Assembly: GCA_033980235.1 (NCBI GenBank)
Contig: CM067067.1
Coordinates: 18,109,239 to 18,173,238 of the forward strand
DNA: 64,000 nt
From: Diadema setosum
Taxonomy: Eukaryota; Echinodermata; Echinoidea; Diadematoida; Diadematidae
Direction of reading: 5' to 3'
Positions within the stretch are counted from its first letter, which is position 1. Every line of letters begins with the position of its first letter. A program made the translations under genes and the position numbers. Of this stretch, positions 59,968 through 64,000 are shown one piece after another. The notes under the pieces are model-generated. The model worked only from the letters and a program-made list of their open reading frames with translations, was not told the origin of the DNA and ran no database searches.

Positions 59968-60220
59968 CCCATAGTGACACCTACAATGTCATCCCCCTTT
60001 ACAAATCACTCTCCATGATTTTCATAAATGCGTGAAGAAAATAATGGTTCCGTGTAATTGTGGACGGCTATGGAGGATAAGACGTTTTAGTCACATTAGC
60101 ACCACAGCTTTTTTGATGTGGGTAAAGGAATGCATGATTTGATGAGAATCGTACCAACTGTGATACTGGTATGGTGTCCCAATTCCACAAATATTTGCTT
60201 CACACAAATCATCATCATTA

Positions 60221-60657
60221 GGCCTGTTCACACACAAGGGAAAAAGTGCGATTTAAAAATCAATTTTCTTATCGCGATCAAAATTTCGAAATTTTTTCCA
60301 GTGTGGACAGAAAAATCTCACTAATTACCGCAATCCTTATCGCAATCCAACTCGCACTATTAGTGCGTTTTTTTTTCAGAATAATCGTGATTATTTTGCT
60401 AAGCGTCGTGTGTGTGAGCGCGATCGAGATTCAGAAATCGGTATTTTTAATCCCATCGTTCGTAGCGCGTGCGAAACTCTATTGGGACTGCGGGGTCAGT
60501 CTTCGGTCATGCAAGATTCGCGCATGCGCAGTTTGGCCACTGATCGTTCTTTCCTTGCTGCGAAGTGCGATTTTTCCCTGTGTATGAACGGTCGAAAAAA
60601 AAAATCGAAATTTGGATCGCGATTGAAATTTCGATTTTCGTTGTTTGTGAACGGGCC
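60221..60657. mobile_element. 437-bp TIR element, GGCCYGTTCACA family
   Basis: GGCCTGTTCACACACAAGG at the left and GTTTGTGAACGGGCC at the right are inverse, each flanked by TA. The interior repeats ATCGCGAT and CGAAATTTC words. Like the element at 39427 it uses a TA-flanked GTTCA(C/G)AC-type end, so the two may share a transposase group. The 113-codon open frame across it is fortuitous. Confidence 0.8.
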
Positions 60658-62220
60658 TATTAGGGGTAACCTCTCTACTAAAGGTCCAGTTTACCTTTGG
60701 GAGCAGTGATTTTAAAAATATTCAAGATTTCACATTTGATGCATATGTGTAGGTCTGTTGTATCACAAAACATCCTACCATATAAAATGTTTGCAATAAA
60801 GCCTACAATATAAGGAGATATCAGTATATTTCTCAGTAAATCATAACTGTAGACAGTTTAAGCAAGAAGCATTCTTATTATAACTATTGTTTACATTTTG
60901 TGTATTTAACAATACTTAACATCGATTATATGGATTCATTTTTTACAGTGGTTGTTTCTATCCATAACTTGCATTTTAGAACTATTTTAAAGCACTAATG
61001 CTGGGTTTTTGTTTTATGTGCAAATGGTAAATCATGCCTTTAAGTTTAAGATCCTGACCCTCTCCATACAAAAAAACAAAAAACAAAAAACAAAAACTAC
61101 CAAAAAAAATCATACGGAAATCATAGAATCAAAAGACTATCTATAACAGCAAAACTGCAATATCTTACATATCCATTTCTGAATGTATGATAGGATTACA
61201 TGTACCATTGCAGAGCAGTGCAATGTACCATTGCAGTGTTCACTTATTTTCTTTTCTTTTCTGTTTTTTTTTTTTTGTTGTTTTTTTTTTTGAATGGGTA
61301 AGCACAATCTGGGGAGGAAGAGCTTTCATATTGCTGGATACCACAGTACTATAAAAAGCATTTTACACTTATTCTTAAAATGATGCTCTTCAAAAAAAAA
61401 AGAAAAAAAGCTGTCATCTCTTTACCACTGGGTGAGGGAGTTTGTATTAACTGATGACAAAAAGACCAAGTTACTTATGTATTTGAAACTGTTGCCCACT
61501 CACTATGAAAGTTTTTGTACTTTTGATACCGGACTCTTTCATTCCGTTTTCTCAAACTGGCATTTATTTTGTACACATTACGTACACGGATGTCTCACAG
61601 GGACATCGTGTGCCACTGACGCTGCCAAAGATAGCCTTTGTCAAGGAAACACGCAGAAACGATGACTACGTCGGTTTAGGGGAACTAACTGCGCATTGAT
61701 TATTTCAGATTGCAGTACGAAATAGAATCATGACTTGATGTCGAGTTTAATACTGCCCTGGGGAATTTTGCTGCAAATTTTAGGCTAATTCACAATCACC
61801 AAAACAGTTCTCAAAATACTGCATCATGTGTTTCTTGGAAAGGCACAGGATGTAGCAGTAAAGCCCCGGTGATGTTTATTACGAAACTATTAAAAAATGA
61901 TAATTAGAAGAAAAAAAAAAACCACAGTCTTCAAATATTTATTTATTTATTTTTTTTTTTAAATCCCATGCTCCAACTTTCTGCTATAAGCCCAGGGGCA
62001 AGGGTGGCTGGGGTCATGCTAGGGTCAGTATGTGGGCATGGGCAGTTTGGAGATTCACCAGTTTGTATTTAGCCCTGGGAGCCATTGCAGACATGTGTGA
62101 ACAGTGGAAAATAAAATTGCCTGAGGCATTGCGATTCAGACGCAAATAATTGTGATATGTGTGAATGCAACTTCTGATTCCATGAGAAAAACTATGAAAG
62201 TTTGTTTGGGGGATACTCAC

Positions 62221-62254
62221 CAAGAGGCTCTCCACTTTTTGCTTTGCATCAGGG
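62221..62254 (-). CDS. RFX7: RFX7-like short exon (first visible)
   Basis: A 34-base exon follows TTCTACAG. Its first base completes a codon from an upstream exon and the rest reads PDAKQKVESLL, ending in phase 0 at TTG|GTGAGT. The match to the vertebrate RFX7 N-terminus (SKVDCIL there) is short, but the phase, the splice sites and gap-free continuation into ADVRKLGEKEKL support it. The start codon and N-terminus are not in this exon. Confidence 0.85.
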
Positions 62255-63198
62255 CTGTAGAATGAATGAAAACAAGGATACAACCATTAGTTCATCAAAT
62301 CAAGGCAAACACATCACTACAGAACAACTATCAACTCCTTCTTTACTTTAACTCAGTTGTCCGAGGCAATAAAGGGGTAGTTTAATAGCTGTTCATACGT
62401 GCCAATTTTGGCAACTGGGAGATACATGTATATAAATAAATGTTTGGTAATGCCCTTAAGTGTCCATCATGGAAGGATGATTGATAAAATCAGCATTAAT
62501 AATAGGTATTCTTAAAAAATAAGGGGGGTCTCAGAATTTCTGCAATGTACAGCATAGATACTAGAGAATAGGCTCAATTTCTAGGTACCTATTCTCTTGG
62601 AAATAAAGATGCACTAGCTTATTTCATAAATCAGTGGAACTGGATGTACTTATCATCTTTAGGAATGAGGCCATTATCATAACATTCAAAATTTAATTTA
62701 TGCATCCGAATCTCACCAATCAATTGAAGGTGGTGCACTATGTATTATATTATGTATAACAAGCATGCATAGAAACACTACGCTAAGAATGTTTCATACC
62801 AACTGTGACATGTACAAAATATGCAAAGATTAACTACAGTTTGTATGAAATGAAATGACAACATTGTACCACTTGGTGCAGACTTGTTTCAGAGCTTTGT
62901 CAGTTAAAATCTGACAACCTCTACACGTACCTGGGCAAAAATTACCCTTGAAAAGAGCAAAGCCTATTTACAGGCACATTACTCACTATTTTCCCCAGTG
63001 CTTACTAGTAATTGTTTGGTTGGCTGGACTTGTTTGTGTGTGTATGTGTGTGTGTGTTTGTAAGAATTATTAAACAAGGGGGGCATCAGGAGCTTACAAA
63101 AGATGTGAGCTGACTATCAGGAAAAATCTAATACAATACCAAACTACGGGAGTGCTCCGAGAAAGCAGACCTCCGCCAAACAGCCATGATTAAAACAA

Positions 63199-63358
63199 GG
63201 CTGCACACTGGCACTGGTCTGACGGTCCCTGACCAGTTAAAATCACGGTTGGACCAGTAACTTTTTCATGAATTGGCCAGTAAAACATGGAAAAACTGGG
63301 TACCTACTGGTCCCACAGACAGGTCGGACCAGTAGAAAAAATGGGTTAGTGTGCAGCC
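63199..63358. mobile_element. 160-bp MITE, GGCTGCACACT family
   Basis: GGCTGCACACTGGC at the left and GTTAGTGTGCAGCC at the right are inverse apart from two mismatches. The interior repeats GGACCAGT and ACTGGTCC in both orientations. It appears inserted into a larger dispersed repeat that resembles 20016-20361. Confidence 0.8.
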
Positions 63359-63399
63359 ATGACTAAAATATTGTCATTTCGTAGGGAGCATCTTCAACA

Positions 63400-63760
63400 C
63401 GAAAATAGAGGTATAGGGACGTCTAAACAATACATTTGGGGAAAATCTCATCATCCCCTGTCAAGCTACTGGGAGATTAAGCTTAGTTTATATCCTTTAT
63501 GACCCCCTATGATCTTTGACCTTTGACCTCATGAACCCAAATATACCTGTTTGTCTTACTTTATTATGAACACACTCTACAAGTTTGGTGAAGATCTGAT
63601 CACCCATTCTTGATTTATTGGGAAATTAAGCTTATTCTTGTACTTTATGACCCGTATGACCTTTGAACTAAGACCTCATGACCCCAGATCTGACTTTTTT
63701 CTTTCTTACCTCATTATGAACACACCCTGCAAATTTTGTGAAAATTTGTTCATCCATTCT
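63400..63760. repeat. ~175-bp two-unit tandem repeat with TGACCTTTGACC
   Basis: Two units share ATCATCC/ATCACCC, TGGGA(A/G)ATTAAGCTTA, TTTATGACC, GACCTTTGA, GACCTCATGA and TTATGAACACAC(T/C)CT. The first unit has TGACCTTTGACC, the inverse of the AGGTCAAAGGTCA seen in the array at 45455. Confidence 0.7.
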
Positions 63761-64000
63761 ACATGTATTCATACAAACATAAAGACAAACACATTGAACA
63801 GAAAACATAACTCCCAGCAGCAGTTTCACCTAGTGGCCTTTGAGTGCCCAGACTGAAAATACAATAAAATCTTCAAAATCTAGCTCATCATTTCATCTTT
63901 CAAAAAAAAAAAAAAAGTTTACTTACTTTAAGGAACCAATTAAGTAAAAAGAGCTTGCCAATTAAATTGTGATTAATTGCAGTAACCAGGGCAATGGGCA

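Larger units (their letters stand above)
54484..62220 (-). other. RFX7: RFX7-like intron (7.7 kb)
   Basis: A GT-AG intron (GTGAGT ... GTCGTCAG). It contains six inverted-repeat features listed separately, an ATC/GAT hairpin near 56126-56190, and C14-A10 (near 56871) and T12-G9 (near 57350) composite homopolymers. No gene was recognised. Confidence 0.85.
25267..62254 (-). other. RFX7: RFX7-like transcription factor gene (six visible coding exons)
   Basis: Six minus-strand exons join in one reading frame of 1,429 residues plus stop: 62254-62221, 54483-54392, 38564-38442, 31891-31775, 30263-30179 and 29106-25267. Order: N-terminal helical segment (VESLL...EKEKLWLYLQLPSG), RFX winged-helix DNA-binding domain (residues about 58-131 of the visible part), the family-specific CEWA segment, then a long Ser/Thr/Gln-rich tail. 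The arrangement and the SQSVP, PPSP..FSFTPI and CEWA signatures match vertebrate RFX7 better than RFX1-4 or RFX6. RFX5, its sister, is shorter. The gene may be the single pre-duplication RFX5/7 orthologue, so the symbol is provisional. The N-terminal exon(s) are outside the window or unrecognised. Confidence 0.9.
62255..64000 (-). other. RFX7: RFX7-like intron, 5' side (open at window edge)
   Basis: No exon ending in the required phase (two bases into a codon) with RFX7-like sequence was found, so the 5' exon(s) probably lie beyond the window. It contains a GT repeat (about 63036-63060), a MITE (63199-63358) and a tandem TGACCTTTGACC repeat (63400-63760). Confidence 0.55.

Noticed and set aside
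60246..60709. Two overlapping open frames of about 100 codons.
   Set aside because: They cross the GGCCYGTTCACA TIR element and its flanks and have no domain pattern.
62930..63000. A candidate upstream RFX7-like exon ending at a good donor (CCCAG|GTACGT on the minus strand, near 62936).
   Set aside because: In the phase required by the next exon there is a stop codon a few codons upstream and no RFX7-like residues.

Overview
This window is from an animal (metazoan) nuclear genome. Genes are split by long introns with GT-AG (and one AT-AC) junctions, and the rest is AT-rich sequence full of short inverted-repeat transposons, microsatellites and homopolymer runs. The gene set (MCCC2 plus a single RFX5/RFX7-type factor), the recurrent TAGGCCTA-like and TACATGTA-like words, and dispersed repeats of a kind I associate with echinoderm genomes suggest a marine invertebrate deuterostome, most likely an echinoderm such as a sea urchin. 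That assignment is inference; no species can be fixed from the sequence alone.

Two protein-coding genes are supported, and they converge. On the + strand, the last four coding exons of MCCC2 (methylcrotonoyl-CoA carboxylase beta subunit, mitochondrial leucine catabolism) lie at 4747-7679. They are followed by a roughly 2.2 kb 3' UTR with the best poly(A) signals at 9828 and 9965. On the - strand, six coding exons of an RFX7-like (RFX5/RFX7 family) winged-helix transcription factor run from 62254 down to the stop codon at 25267. They give about 1,429 residues and lack only the N-terminal exon(s). Their junctions all agree in phase. The interval 9850-25266 is the shared 3' side and holds no gene I can support.

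Region by region: 1-4746 is upstream MCCC2 intron or flank, with a 1.4 kb terminal-inverted-repeat (TIR) element and a 1.03 kb foldback element. 4747-9850 is MCCC2 and its 3' UTR. 9850-25266 is convergent intergenic or 3' UTR sequence with a minisatellite and several small transposons. 25267-30263 holds the large last RFX7 exon and a small exon, separated by an intron containing a tandem array. 30264-62220 holds the remaining exons and large introns packed with TTAA-bounded foldbacks, other TIR elements, a LINE fragment, a tRNA-like module and a 1.5 kb element built from a 159-bp tandem repeat. 62255-64000 is RFX7 intron with more repeats.

The most notable observation is that the intron splitting the RFX DNA-binding domain is a textbook U12-type AT-AC intron, with near-perfect donor and branch-point sequences, and two transposons sit inside it. 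Others are a tandem triplication that copies the splice donor of the neighbouring exon, an apparent loss of the ANKRA2/RFXANK-binding PxLPxL core, candidate X-box (RFX) sites in introns of both genes, and a transposon-borne array with nine exact DR1 nuclear-receptor-type sites.
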